Assembly: GCA_024036415.1 (NCBI GenBank)
Contig: JAMWET010003916.1
Location: 350,001-414,000, forward strand
Source: Prochilodus magdalenae
Lineage: Eukaryota > Chordata > Actinopteri > Characiformes > Prochilodontidae
Direction: 5' to 3'
DNA: 64,000 bases
Below are positions 24,201-36,788 of this stretch, piece by piece. Numbering within the stretch: position 1 is the first letter of the stretch; each line of letters begins with the position of its first letter. The notes beneath the pieces are model-generated. The model ran no database searches. It saw nothing but the letters and a program-made list of their open reading frames with translations, and was not told the DNA's origin. A program made the position numbers and the translations under genes.

Positions 24201-25303
24201 TGGATACCTTAACAACACTGTGCGTCTTGGAGAGATCACTGTTTATGTGGCTGCTTTCATGCAGCCTCCTCAATAACATTGGTATTCCCTGCCATCGAGC
24301 CTTCTTATCCCTCTCCTCAAGCAGGTCCAGTGGGATCTAGCAGTCGGTCCACAAAGAATTTAAGTGAACAAGCAATTCAAATTTTTACATGTACACATCC
24401 ACAGGATGTACACAAGCTGAACCACATGTCAACAAACACATAACACGTGCCATCTTCTGCTTAATTCAAAGCTAGTCAACATCAAAAAAGTAAACCTGAC
24501 TTATGTCATGGAAGAATGGTTTGTACAGTTACAGACTTGCCAAGGTTAAAAACATTGCATGGGTCCAATAAAGTAATCGGGCACAGATCCTAAAGTAAGT
24601 TTGTACAAGCAAATGGCAGAGTAAGAACTGTGGTACATCCAAGGTGTTAGATTAGGTAACCACACTACTAAAAACAGTAGCTAACGTGTTATCTAACGTT
24701 ACTGTGAGATTATCTTTAGCAACCAATTTGACTTTACTACATTTAGAACAGGATTTACTTGATACTTATCTGACAGGTCGTATGATATAAAGTATAAAAT
24801 AAACACAATCTGAGAAAACTGCCTAGGTTAACTTGGGAAAGTAAAACGTACTCAAAACAAGGCACCATAAATACGTATGCTAGCAAGTTAGCTTAGCTCG
24901 TCATTAGCAAACTGAGCTAGTACCACAGCAACGTTATCTAACAGTACAAATAAAGCATGTATAAAGGCGTTTCGCCTTTCCTTTAGTCACAGGTACCCAA
25001 CTATCTAACTGTAAGATCCGGATGACGTGCTTAAATAGCTATACAGAACGTCAACACAGCTATGCTAGCTAGCTAACGCTACAACTCCCAGGTCGAGGCT
25101 CTTAAGGCCTGTTGGACTGTAAAGTGCTGAACAAGAGCAAAACTGCAACCAGAAGAAAAATGGTTCCGTGGGTTGCTTACCTGCATTCCTCGGGTCATCC
25201 CCACGCCTGTTATCTGACCATATTTAATCTTACTTAATATGTTTTTGCTTCTGCTTCTTCGTCTTGTTTGAGTTCGAGACAGTCTCTGCCCGTTAGACGC
25301 CAT
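18280..25303 (-). CDS. trpc4ap: TRPC4-associated protein (TRUSS), complete
   Basis: This is a substrate receptor for the DDB1-CUL4 ubiquitin ligase, also described as a TNF-receptor and TRPC4 partner; it is cytosolic. There are 19 coding exons, given 5' to 3' as plus-strand intervals: 25181-25303, 24208-24336, 23985-24101, 23784-23841, 23081-23136, 22845-22973, 22477-22678, 22077-22265, 21488-21630, 21202-21330, 21048-21106, 20811-20912, 20625-20708, 20423-20513, 20187-20327, 19111-19222, 18836-18948, 18528-18734, 18280-18417. They join to 2322 nt (773 residues; human is 797). Family signatures run throughout: LSMEAMSFVTED, TYTFDLFGGVD, QQQLANFCRILSVTISE, LLMGRQRNQVHRM, LIPGLNNLFDKLIWRK, NCDCSP, DVLQSYFDLLGELMKFN, LRFWQHHYLNKDKDSTCLEN. 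The start is the ATG before ASNGQRL; the N terminus is Ser/Arg-rich. The exon at 18836 ends with a GC donor (CAG|GCACGA), the only placement that keeps frame. Orientation opposite to MYH7B is as in human. Confidence 0.97.
22326..22356. repeat. (AATA)n microsatellite in TRPC4AP intron
   Basis: About seven AATA/AAAT units lie in the intron between the exons at 22077-22265 and 22477-22678. Confidence 0.85.
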
Positions 25304-25588
25304 TGTTTTTCCTCTGACGTCGCAGCGCTTTTCTCTTTCTACATAAGAGTTGGCCAAATCGCGCACGACGGGCAAATTACTGTCGCCTGCTGGCTCGGAG
25401 AGGCGATGATAGCGGCAGGGGTTTGGAAGTGGAACCTGTCTGACTTCAGATAGACTACAGTTACATTACTCACAGAAACGTAAAAACTGGATAAAACTAG
25501 GACAGTGCATTTCAGACAGCCCACTTCTCACACTGGAAAAGCAAACCCGCGGTAATTGTAGGTAAAAGGTAACTGTGCTTAAGTGAAT
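25304..25588 (-). promoter_or_regulatory. Probable TRPC4AP 5' UTR and promoter region
   Basis: This is the first 285 bp upstream of the TRPC4AP start codon. It is more GC- and CpG-rich than its surroundings (25310-25430), with a CRE-like TGACGTCG at about 25315-25322 and no TATA box placed convincingly. The assignment rests on position and composition only. Confidence 0.4.
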
Positions 25589-25779
25589 GTGTTGGGTTGA
25601 ACGATTCGGGGAAAATACCTAATGGCTAATTTTCTGACTGATATAAAAATTACACCTTCTTTTTTACTTTTTCATATACTAAGCTCCTGTATGTATTGCT
25701 CCATATTAGAAGGTGTAATTTTTATATCAGTCAGAAAATTTGCCATTAGATATTTTCCCCAAATCGTTCAACCCAACAC
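25589..25779. repeat. Near-perfect 72-bp inverted repeat (foldback element)
   Basis: The left arm 25589-25660 (starts GTGTTGGGTTGAACGATT) and right arm 25708-25779 are reverse complements at 69 of 72 positions by my reading. They are separated by a 47-nt spacer that can itself form a small inner stem. I find no clear target-site duplication. It could be a foldback transposon or a recent inverted duplication. Confidence 0.9.
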
Positions 25780-27098
25780 GTATATATGTATGTATATATA
25801 CATACATACCAGTTTCTATAGTGTGCCAGATTTTGTTCTTTGTTCTTTGTAGAACGGTAGTGGGCGTTTTTCAGCCGGGTGGGCTTTTTGCGAGTAACCC
25901 TAACGTGGACCTGTAAAGTCTTGTTCCCTCACTCTCGCTTGCAGCCACAGCCCTCGTATGCGCGTGTCCGCTTAGGGGTGTCTCGGGGTGGTCACGTTCA
26001 TCAATCACTTATAACTCGTCAGGATCAAGGACGGTAAAAGAAGCACTACACCCCAAAATACATTGTCCATTTCTAGTCCATTTCCATGTTAAGTCTTCTT
26101 GGAGTGTGTCCAAGTGATGTATCCAGTAGGTTTCCCAGACTTAAATGACCCCTATCTTTAATATGCTGTGCTACCGGATCACTGACACAATAATGTTTAG
26201 AGCTGCCTAGAAGTTTCACCCACATGAAACAAACCACATGTAAACCACATTAAATGAATTGCAGTCAATGACACTTTGATCTCAAGTACCCAACGAGTCT
26301 TTCATTTGTCTAGTATATTGACACAACTACCACATTTGTAATTCCCTAATGGGATTGTATAGCCCTGTAATTTGGAACTTCTCTGCCTGATACCCGTTTT
26401 GAGAACATTATTTTTATTATTTCTAACTCTGTGAAATGACAATGATGGGGAAATCTGAGATGTGTTTGTAAGAGCTGGATTGGACTGGGAATGTGCCAAT
26501 GCTTATAAATGATAAGGCAAAGTGTGTAAGTGATAATCAACAATAGAAGGTTTTGATCTGTCCCTTTCTTTTTTGGGAGTGTGGTTTTATACTTAACACC
26601 TATTTTAACACCTATTTATATTGTGTATAACCCATACTTTCTAACGCTTTTCTATAAATCTGTTAAAAAATTTAGTTACACCTCACTTGGGACTTATTGA
26701 TGAGTGTAGAAATACCTAAATATCTACATAAACAACCGTTTCCTAGTGAGGTTTTTCTCCCAGTTGCCTGGTACAATGTCTGTGGTGCTTTAATTAGTCT
26801 AGGTAATACATATATATAATGTATATGACATACAAATCTCAGTGTATCATTTTGGCTTTTTGTGTGACAGATGAATCGTCAGCATCTCTTTGGACATCAA
26901 AACAGCAGTCAGTGTGTCCGTGTCATTATAGGGACAGGCAAGACAACTTTTAATTTGATAAAAATGTAGAGCAGAACATACAATATTATAATAAATCACC
27001 TTTCAACAGCTTTCTGTGCTGTATGGATAATAAAGTTTGACTCTATCAGTACTATAATCAAAGCGTGAAGCCAAAAGCATGCTTCAGTATAAGTAATA

Positions 27099-27137
<39 letters not shown>

Positions 27138-27350
27138 ACACATATGTGTGTAAACATAATGATAGCCAATAAGGGGCCGAAATGTTACTTTAAAATTGCA
27201 AAGATTTTAAATATCCAATCCATCTTTTTGATGAGCTCAGGACCAATACCAATACCATCGATACCAATATGCCGTCTATAGTTTTAATAAATTAATTCTC
27301 TTTTTTGATAGAGTGTGATGAATGGTACTAGTCCTCAAAACCAGTTTACC
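25780..27350. other. Intergenic DNA with AT- and CA-rich microsatellites
   Basis: No gene is recognised. A TATATG/TACATA-rich stretch follows the foldback element (25780-25810), and a (CA)n microsatellite lies at 27102-27131. A moderately CpG-rich patch at about 25860-26000 could belong to the upstream regulatory region of TRPC4AP. Confidence 0.5.
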
Positions 27351-27854
27351 AGAGGTGGTTAAAATACACATCTCCATTAGCTGAGTAAAAGCCTAGATAC
27401 TCCTGGTTAAATACAAGTGAAAGGTGTTCAAATTTTTTTAGTTATGCTAAAGTATTGGAGTACTTGGATTTAAAAAATACTTAAATATTCAAAAGTACAT
27501 TTTTTTTAAATCAGCAAATTGACATATTGTTGCCACAGTGCATTTACACAACCTATCGACTCTGAAACAACCTATTAATCCACTGACTTCGTATGCAGTT
27601 ACTAGTAGCATTGTGTTGATTTGACAAGTTTTAGCATAAATGGCTGCAAAACAATACAAATCATTGTTCATTTCCAAAATCTCATTAATGGACTTCAGAT
27701 AGGGTCATGGGTGCTCAGGTGAGGAATCTTTATCTGTATTATCTTTATCAACTGTAGCAGTAGCCCTCATTACAACTGCCAAGTTCAACTGTTCAAAAAT
27801 TACAGCATGCACTGGACTGACAGTGTAGGTGTTGTTTACCATGACTGATTTTAC

Positions 27855-28816
<962 letters not shown>

Positions 28817-29182
28817 CATGAACGCACATCCCAGAAAAGAAACATATGTCCACAGTACAGTATCCACAGTATAATGTAGTGGAGTAAAAGTCATAAGAAA
28901 GCGAATCACGAAAACTGTTAAGTAAAATGCAAATAATGAAGGCACATACTTAAATATCATAAGTCAAGTTTTTACATCAGTATGAAATTAGCTGGACCCA
29001 ACCGGTAGGCAGAAGAAAATGCCTGCTTTGGATATTTCTTATTTTCAGTTGAAAGACTATTAAAAGAAAGGAGTACATTCTTAATAGAAATGTAACTGGT
29101 AATGTACAAGTTTTAGTACAGCTTTCAATAATACTCAAGACAAGTACAAATGCTCAAGTACAGTTACTTGTTATTTCCGCCT

Positions 29183-31018
29183 CAGGCATACCAATGCGGG
29201 CACACAAAGGTCATAAAGAAGGAACAGAGCCCTTACTGATACATGTATTAATTCAATTTGGTTTTAAAGAACAGTTCCGATTAAGTTATACGGCTGATAC
29301 GTGCACCCCCGTCTGAATTTTCAGGGCAATGCCGCAACTACTTTTCAGCGCACACCCATACAAACAAACAGCGTAGTTCATGCAATTTTCCTCATTAAGG
29401 AGTTTACGTCCTTCCTATTCAATGATAACAATTTTATATGGTGAAACCCACCCCTTTGCTCTAGGCTCCATTCACATGGCAAAGATGCCAGAGCGATATA
29501 ACCGGCCTAGGAGATCTGGTGGGGTCAGAGGAGACGTGTTTGTAGATGCTCTCATGTGTTTTCATCCAGATGGGTGGGCCTAGTTAAAGAGTCTGCCCGG
29601 CAGACGTGGGGGAGTGCAGGAGAGCAAAGGGAGTGTTGTTCTCGCAAAAGGAAACAGCCATTTAGACGATCAAGAAAAAAACAACCCGTCCCCAAGAAGA
29701 AAAAAACAGCCTTTCCACCTCCTGGAAACCTAGAAATAAAGAGAAGGGGAAAGGAGGAGAGTAGTATGACTGGAAAAGGCTGAGGGATCAAAGAGCAGAG
29801 GAGTACAGTTAGAGGTGGTAATATTCGTTTTTGCGCTGACTGGAATCGTGAGAGGTGAGCGATGATTTCTTTTAATAAACTCTTATACATTTTCATAATA
29901 CATATCCCATGATTACTGAACGACTTATTTTGTAAAAGATAGATGTGAATTAATGCTATATGCTATACCACTAGTATACATATGTGTATATGTATATTCA
30001 TACAGACATACCTATACATGTGTATATGTATTTTATGATAAAGTATGTGCAGTTTTTTAAGAAGCATAATCAGCTTTGTTAAACGTGTAAACCGAATTAC
30101 CGACTGAAGTAAGTGTGAATTTGCTTGAACATGAAATATCTGTCTTCCTCCTGGGAAACTGTAGCCCTCTGGTTTCTATCTGATGTATGAGCTTAAGTGG
30201 ACGTGTGGGCAATAATGTGATTTTGATTAACTTTGCTGATTAAATCCCTCCCTTTGATTATAATGGGAGGCAGCACACCCTAGAATCTCCAGAGACGGGA
30301 ATTTGAAAAAGCTCTCACCATTGGCCCAGAGCCAGATAGAGTTTAGCCAGCAATCCAGGAGGTCTATTAGCCCACTTTCTGCTCATGGCTGAGAAAAGTG
30401 TAGTTCAGGATGCTTACCGCATGGTAGACACTAGCATGCTGACAGATTGCTAATAAATGGATGATATTTTGACAAGCAAAAGCATTTTACATTTTAAATG
30501 TAGGTGTTATATTTAATAATTCCATAGATTAATTATGATATTATTCAACTATTCTGATAGATTGCATTTCACTTATGTTAGGTGATTTTATTATTTTCCA
30601 TATACTATATATACTGTTATATACTGTAATTGCAAGAAATAATACAAGTGCAATAAAATAGTGTCACTTTACAGTAACTTTATGGGAACAAATAGAAATA
30701 GGCTGAATGATCTTAGACCTGTCTGTATTACAACAGGAATTAGTTGTTACATTGCCCACAGTTAACAGCTCTGGATATATTTTACATTTTCCTATATCAT
30801 CAGATTTTCTCTTAGTTGACTCAGCCAGTAAACAGGATGATACCAGGTTTTACTTTACACCTGGATATAATGGATATAAAAAGGGATATAAAGGACATAC
30901 TAAACCCTTTATCAGCAGAACAATGTGTTTTGTGGTCTCTGTGGTAGCAGTATAACTCTAAACAGAAACGTCTGCTGCTGTAGGTTTTTCCAGTGACTCT
31001 GAGGGACTGTCCGACACT
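29183..31018 (+). other. Intergenic DNA upstream of EMP3, with a possible 5' UTR exon
   Basis: The splice acceptor TTTTTCCAG at 30985-30993 shows that at least one non-coding exon lies upstream of the EMP3 start codon. A candidate ends at 29854 (GTGAGAG followed by the donor GTGAGC) in a relatively GC-rich patch at 29540-29850. EMP-family genes usually have a non-coding first exon. Otherwise the region is AT-rich and I recognise nothing else. Confidence 0.3.
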
Positions 31019-34000
31019 ATGGCCTACCTGCTGATGTTCGTGACCCTTCTTCACCTCATCACACTGGCTGTCCTTTTCATTGCCACCATGGAAAAGGTTA
31101 CCTTACAGACAATGAAGGATCTGTTCACAGTCCATACATTACCCAAATACACAGTGAAGACAAGCAAGCATTCAGACACTGTTGTTTTGTTACTTAATAT
31201 ACTTCATGTGTATATAGATATATAGATAGATCAGTAGACAAATAGATGTTTTTTGACTTAATACTTGTAATATCTATATATACACACACAAATAAAGATA
31301 CAGTGGGGTCCAAAAGTCAGAGCCTACTAGTGAATTGCTTCTATTTGTATTAAATGTAATACACCAATTTTCATTATAAATGATTAGCATAATAATAATA
31401 AGTAACAGTCGAATCATATTTGCATGAATTTCAGGATTTTTTCATATTTGTGTCGGTTTAGTTGCTTTACTTTATTTTTTAATTTAGTTTTATTCCAAAC
31501 AAACTTCCGTAGAAGAAATATGGCTAAATATGGCCTCACCCTTCTGTACAGAGGCTTAATTCTCATGGTCAGTTTCAAAATTGTGCTTCAGTTTAAATAG
31601 TGACCCTTCCTTATTTCCTTATTTTGTCATACCAATTTAAAACTTATTTTTAATTAAGATTATCAAACTTTCCAGGTTTAAATAAAAAGATTTTTTAATG
31701 CTTTTTAAATAAACTCTTTACAACTAATGGCCATCAGTATTTCTGTAGTGAACTCATACATGTTAACACTTTTTATTTTTATTTTAAAGCTACAGATGTT
31801 TCAAAAATGAAATATTTTGAACAAGCGCTCAGCACTTATCTGCTAGTGTAATTTGCTGAAACAGAACTTTTAGAAAGTGTGTTAGTAAATGTGTGGCAGC
31901 TTTGTAAATGCTTTTGCTCTGTCACCTCAGCCGGGGGGTCTGGGTTCAAGCTACCAGGGTTTTTTCTCTGTGGAGTTTGCATATTTCGTCCCATGTCAGC
32001 CTTAGTTAGCCACTAAATTGCCCCCTAGGTGTGAGTATGTGTGAATGTGTTTGTCTGTGTGTCTGCACCGCGATGGTTTGGTGACCTGTTTCCTACCTAA
32101 GCTCTGGGCTAAGCTCTAGCACCCCATGTGACCTAGAAGGATAAGCGGCGTTGACGATGAGAGAGTGAATGAATGAGTGAGTGAATGAGTACATTTACAC
32201 TTGTTTGGATGATTTACTGTAATACTACAGATTCTCACTTGTCAAGGTCAGACCTTTGACAAGATCTTTGAAAAGCCATTACAGTGTAACTGTGGCCTAG
32301 TGCTCGTTAATATCATCCTACTGAACATAAACACTCAGCTCCTTACCAGACTAAAGCAAGATGCTGGCTTTCCCCATATTTGACTCTGTCCAGTTTCCTG
32401 GATGGCCTGCATCATCTTTTGAAAGCATGCCACTCTATGATACTACCACCACCATGCTTCACTGGTGTTGGGTCTTTGCCACTCTATGTTTTTTAGGAAG
32501 TTCTTGGTCTTGATCTCAAGAAAAGCAAGCGTTCAGACACTGTTGTTTTGGTACTTAACATAACTCCCGTATATTAAGTTCTATAGATAGATAGTATTTT
32601 TACTTATTACTTATTATTATGTGTTATTATGGACTTGCTTTGCTTATTACTCATTACTATCATCTGACACCAGCTAAGCCCACCTAAGGCTCTTTTGTCC
32701 TTGTAAGAGATTATTCATATTTAAATATATACAGACAACTAACTTAGTTTGACTCTCTGCAGATTTGTTGTTAGAACACATGGATATACAACAGTATAAA
32801 ATATGTGTGGTATCATTTGGGAGGAAAAATGGGAAAAATAGTGTCTTTTGATTAACGTTTGAAAATGTTGAATATGCTGGCGTGTATAATTGCTGTGATA
32901 AGAGATTTGATTACTGTTATATCAGATTCATCTGTCCTCGGCAAAAGTCTTATCCCTCTTCATCTCTTCCTGACTTAGTCATGGTGGGTGTGGTCCAACA
33001 CTGAGAGCTCAGATCTCTGGTACAACTGTAAATTTGACAATGACAAGGAGACATGGTTTTGTGAATCTTCAAAAGAGACTGGTAAGAATTCTCAATATGC
33101 TTTAAGTGTTTTGAGTGATATGTCTTTAAGATAACTCCTCCTCCCTTTACTGTAACTGTGTGCTCAGTTGAAATGTTAAAAAATACACCCTGATGAACAG
33201 ATTCATTTCTCTCAGCTTAGTGTGCAGCAAGTTATTCCTATTCATTTTTTCCAGAGTGGCTTCAAGCAGTCCAGGTTCTGATGGTCCTCTCTGTGGTCTT
33301 CTCCTGCATCTCCTTACTTGTATTCCTCGGTCAGCTCTTCACCATGTCTAAAGGTGGACTCTTCTACCTCACTGGTGTCTGCCAAGCGTTCGCAGGTAAG
33401 ACATGAAGTGTATCATAAATGGATAGGTACAAAACCTGCAGCTACTGTGCTGTTAATTGTGTGTCTTTTTCATTTTTGAATGCTAATTATTTTATTTCTA
33501 ATATTTTTTAAAAATGCTAATTATTTTAGTTAAAATAAACCGTAGTTACTTGGTTATTTCAGTTATTAAAATTTACCTCAGACCAAAAGATTTCTAAAAA
33601 GAAAAGAATAGAATATATTGTATATGCTACTATACTCCATGCACAGAATTTAGACCTGGAATATAAATAGGTCTGCTGAATTTTTATTATTGGGTATTTT
33701 TAATACTTTGACTGCAAAAGTTATTTAATCTTAGTAAAAGTACCTTTACTTAAATAAGTATATGTTTAGGCTAATTTACTGACTTCATATTATTATCAAA
33801 TAGGGCTGCACTATTTATCTATTTCAGTAATAACAGTTTCAGTTTCATAAACACCAATACCACAGATACCATTAGTCCTCAGAACATACAATCCATTTAT
33901 AATAGCTGCAAAAAAGCAAAAAAAAAAAAAAAAAACAGCATTGGGGTAATTTGTTTGATGGTATCGCCCACAGTAGATCAGCTCCACCCATTTGCATTGG

Positions 34001-35756
34001 CGGTTTAAGGAGTGTTTCATTCTAGACTTCTTTCTGAAGGAGGCAGACAGGTGGAAAAAAGGCCATCTCCAGATATTATTTTTAATGGACAGTTATAATC
34101 TTGGTATGTTTAATTCATAATCATGTAAAAATAAATGATGTCGGTCTTTGGCACATGACTGAAAACACTGATCCTTCACAAAAATATTTTTGAGAAAGCT
34201 GCTTCGTGAGAAGCTATGCTTTTGTGCTCCGTATTCTAACGGTGAGGTACAAAAGCTGGGTGTAATCTTAGATTATGAGCTGTGCTTTATCCTGCATTTA
34301 AACACAGTCGCCATAGCAGCTTTTAATCATATTATAAAGGCATGGCTAAAGTATCTCACAGTAATGCTGAGAGGCCTGCTGATGCATTTGTTATGAGCAG
34401 AGTTGATCACTTTAAGGCTCATTTACTTCCTAATGAAACAGGACAGCCTCTACAACTTGTATAAGTGTATGTCCACACTGCACTCGCAAGCTTTATCCTT
34501 TAGGATAGATTTTACTGTTCTTTAAAGTTGTTACTAAATGCCATGTACTTTCAAATTAGGGATGACTTGATGCCACCTTTCAGTTCCCAATATGGATACT
34601 GCAGCCCTGAGCACCTGCCAATACTGATACCGACCCTGTACTGTCTCTTCCCCTCTTTTAAGCAGCAAAACCGTTAATAGTACATTTACAATAGTATAAT
34701 GTTTAACCAGCCAACTAAATAACATCATGCTCAAACTGTGAAACAATATTCTCCTCCCCAAAAGGAAGAAGTAGATCAACATGAGCATTTTTAATTAGTG
34801 CTAAAGTTTAGTGAAGCGTTTATGTTATAGCTTAGGCTAATGGATCATATCTTTTTTTCTTGTGACATCCAGTCCAGTGGTTTTGGCCAGTATCGTATCA
34901 ACAACCCCCTACTGCAAATCTCACAGGATGTCTGTCTGGATATGTTCCAGCCAGGGATCTTAGATTTGCAGATACCGGTCTTCCGCAAACATCTTCCATA
35001 AAATACAAGAGGCCTCTTTTGGTTACTGCATGTTTCTACTATGTAGCTCAGTTCCATCTTTTATTAGATAGTCAAGTTCAGTGCAGACATTTAAGAAAGA
35101 TAGGATTTAATTTAATATTAACTGTAATGTGATTAAATATTGATGTCTCTGACCATGTCACTGCCTTATATGAACTTTATTTAATGCTCATGATTCTTCT
35201 ATAACTGTTGTTTTAGCCCGTGTATATAGGGCATGTTGAGCTGCCACCAGTATTAAAAGGGCCCTATAAATGAAATTATCAATATTATGATTATAAATTT
35301 ACATAAAACAAATTAGAAAATGCAGACCGGTATAGTGGTTGTTCAGACAGCTGCATTTTGGCTAACTGCCATGTACTGTAAGATCTACTGCTATGCAATC
35401 ATTTATACTTGTATATCTTTTTTTATATATAATTTTTTATATCTCACACTGCCATGGCACGATCCATCAACTTTATTTGATTTTGTCTATGTTATGTAGC
35501 CTTATTGCCAACTACAGCAAACTGTTTCCTGAAATGTTCTCAGCTCTGCAATGGATTGTCTCTCAAAATCTGCTTTCTAGGTGTCACAACCTTTACAGCA
35601 GCACTCATCTACACGCTGCACAGCAAAGAGATCCTTGAGGACTCCCAGGAAGTGACCCAGGGACAGTTTGGCTACTGCTATATTTTGGCATGGGTGTGTG
35701 TGCCTTTGCTAATATGGAGTGGAATCATGTACATCCATTTGCGCAAAAGGGAGTAG
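31019..35756 (+). CDS. emp3: Epithelial membrane protein 3-like (PMP22/EMP/claudin superfamily)
   Basis: This is a small tetraspan membrane protein of the PMP22/EMP group, found at plasma and internal membranes and linked to adhesion and growth control. The coding exons are 31019-31096, 32979-33081, 33255-33395 and 35581-35756, joining to 498 nt (165 residues; human EMP3 is 163). Four hydrophobic helices lie at about 2-24, 66-89, 96-120 and 138-160. The first extracellular loop carries the family W/LW/C/C signature (SWW at 27-29, LWYNC at 39-43, C54). The C terminus YIHLRKRE fits EMP3 better than PMP22 (YVILRKRE). No N-X-S/T sequon is present, because position 47-49 is N-D-K. The start is the first ATG after the acceptor. 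The donor after exon 1 (GTTACC) is weak, but the next exon restores SWW in frame. EMP1/EMP2 paralogy is not fully excluded. Confidence 0.85.
31921..32190 (+). repeat. SINE-like dispersed repeat in EMP3 intron 1
   Basis: A B-box-like motif GGTTCAAGCTACC (31943-31955) is followed by the conserved text of a widespread fish repeat ('GTGGAGTTTGCAT', 'GCCACTAAATTGCCCCCTAG', 'GACCTAGAAGGATAAGCGG') and ends in GAATGAGT-type short repeats. I am confident it is an interspersed repeat, but not of the exact family. Confidence 0.65.
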
Positions 35757-35942
35757 CTTTACAGTTCAATGATGGAGTCGAAGGAGAAAATTGTCTCATG
35801 TTGAAAGTATTCCATTCAGTAGTGTGTGTATTTGTATAACTTTGACCATACAGGTCATTCTACCTAATTGGTTCAAAACACATTTTGTATTTTGAACTGA
35901 CTTTGACCTTATGCCTTAATGTAGTTTCTTTATGTTTATTAA

Positions 35943-35948
35943 AATAAA
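35943..35948 (+). terminator. EMP3 poly(A) signal AATAAA
   Basis: This is the first AATAAA after the EMP3 stop codon (35754-35756), giving a 3' UTR of about 200 nt. Confidence 0.6.
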
Positions 35949-36151
35949 TATTTCCATTTTGTCATTTACAAAGCAATCATAACTCCACCAACAAGATAGT
36001 GACAATTTTAGCTAATTTTGAGCAAAACTAGCCAGTACGTGACTAGCAAACATAGCTTTGATTTTGAATTAGAACAAATTACCGAACACATGTGTTTCAG
36101 TAGTGATAACACACTTTACACACTGTTACACACTGATTACCACAATGATTG

Positions 36152-36788
36152 TATTCATAATGGCATACGACTCACTTACTAAAGCTGCCTAAAAGTAGTA
36201 TCTGGTATGCAAAGTGTAGTATGAAGTATGTAACCAAATTGTAAATTTGTAGTGCACTAAAGATCCCCAGAAGGTGTTCTACTCCAGTCAGAGTTTCTAG
36301 TATACAGGGGGAGTTGTCTTCATGGTCTATCCCATCATGCACTGCGTCCCCACCAGCTCTCAGCCTGCTTCAGCCAAAGAAAATGGTGGCGGGTAACAGG
36401 GGGAGCAAAAACGCAGCCAGCTTCGAGCATAAATGTGGGAGTAGTGATTGTAGTGGGGGTGTTTTCATGAGAATGAGCTTCAAAACGTTCAATAAAAGAC
36501 GAAGTTCAGTTTTAGAGTGAAATAGCCGAGAGAATGGTAACAGCTAGGCTAAACGTATTTCAAGTGAACTGAGTAACGTTAGCAGCAGCTAGCTCTAAAC
36601 AGTGGATACAGTGATAAGAGCTCTGAGGTAAATGTGTGGTAACTGGTCATGTGACTGTATGAACTTGAAGTATGCTAAACTGTAGGTCAAAACGTTTGTC
36701 TGTACTGCATACTACACACAGGGGGCAGTATGCAGTACATACGACTGTAGTATGCAGTTTGCAGTACAGTACTGTGCCATTGTGAATA
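36152..36788. mobile_element. Probable MITE with imperfect terminal inverted repeats
   Basis: The left end TATTCATAATGGCATACGAC and the reverse complement of the right end (TATTCACAATGGCACAGTAC) align imperfectly. The interior is rich in GTATGCAGTA-type phrases on both sides, as in a common fish MITE family. It is non-coding. Confidence 0.55.

Noticed and set aside
31943..31955. B-box-like motif suggesting a tRNA gene
   Set aside because: No cloverleaf or anticodon arm around it; it belongs to a SINE-like repeat.
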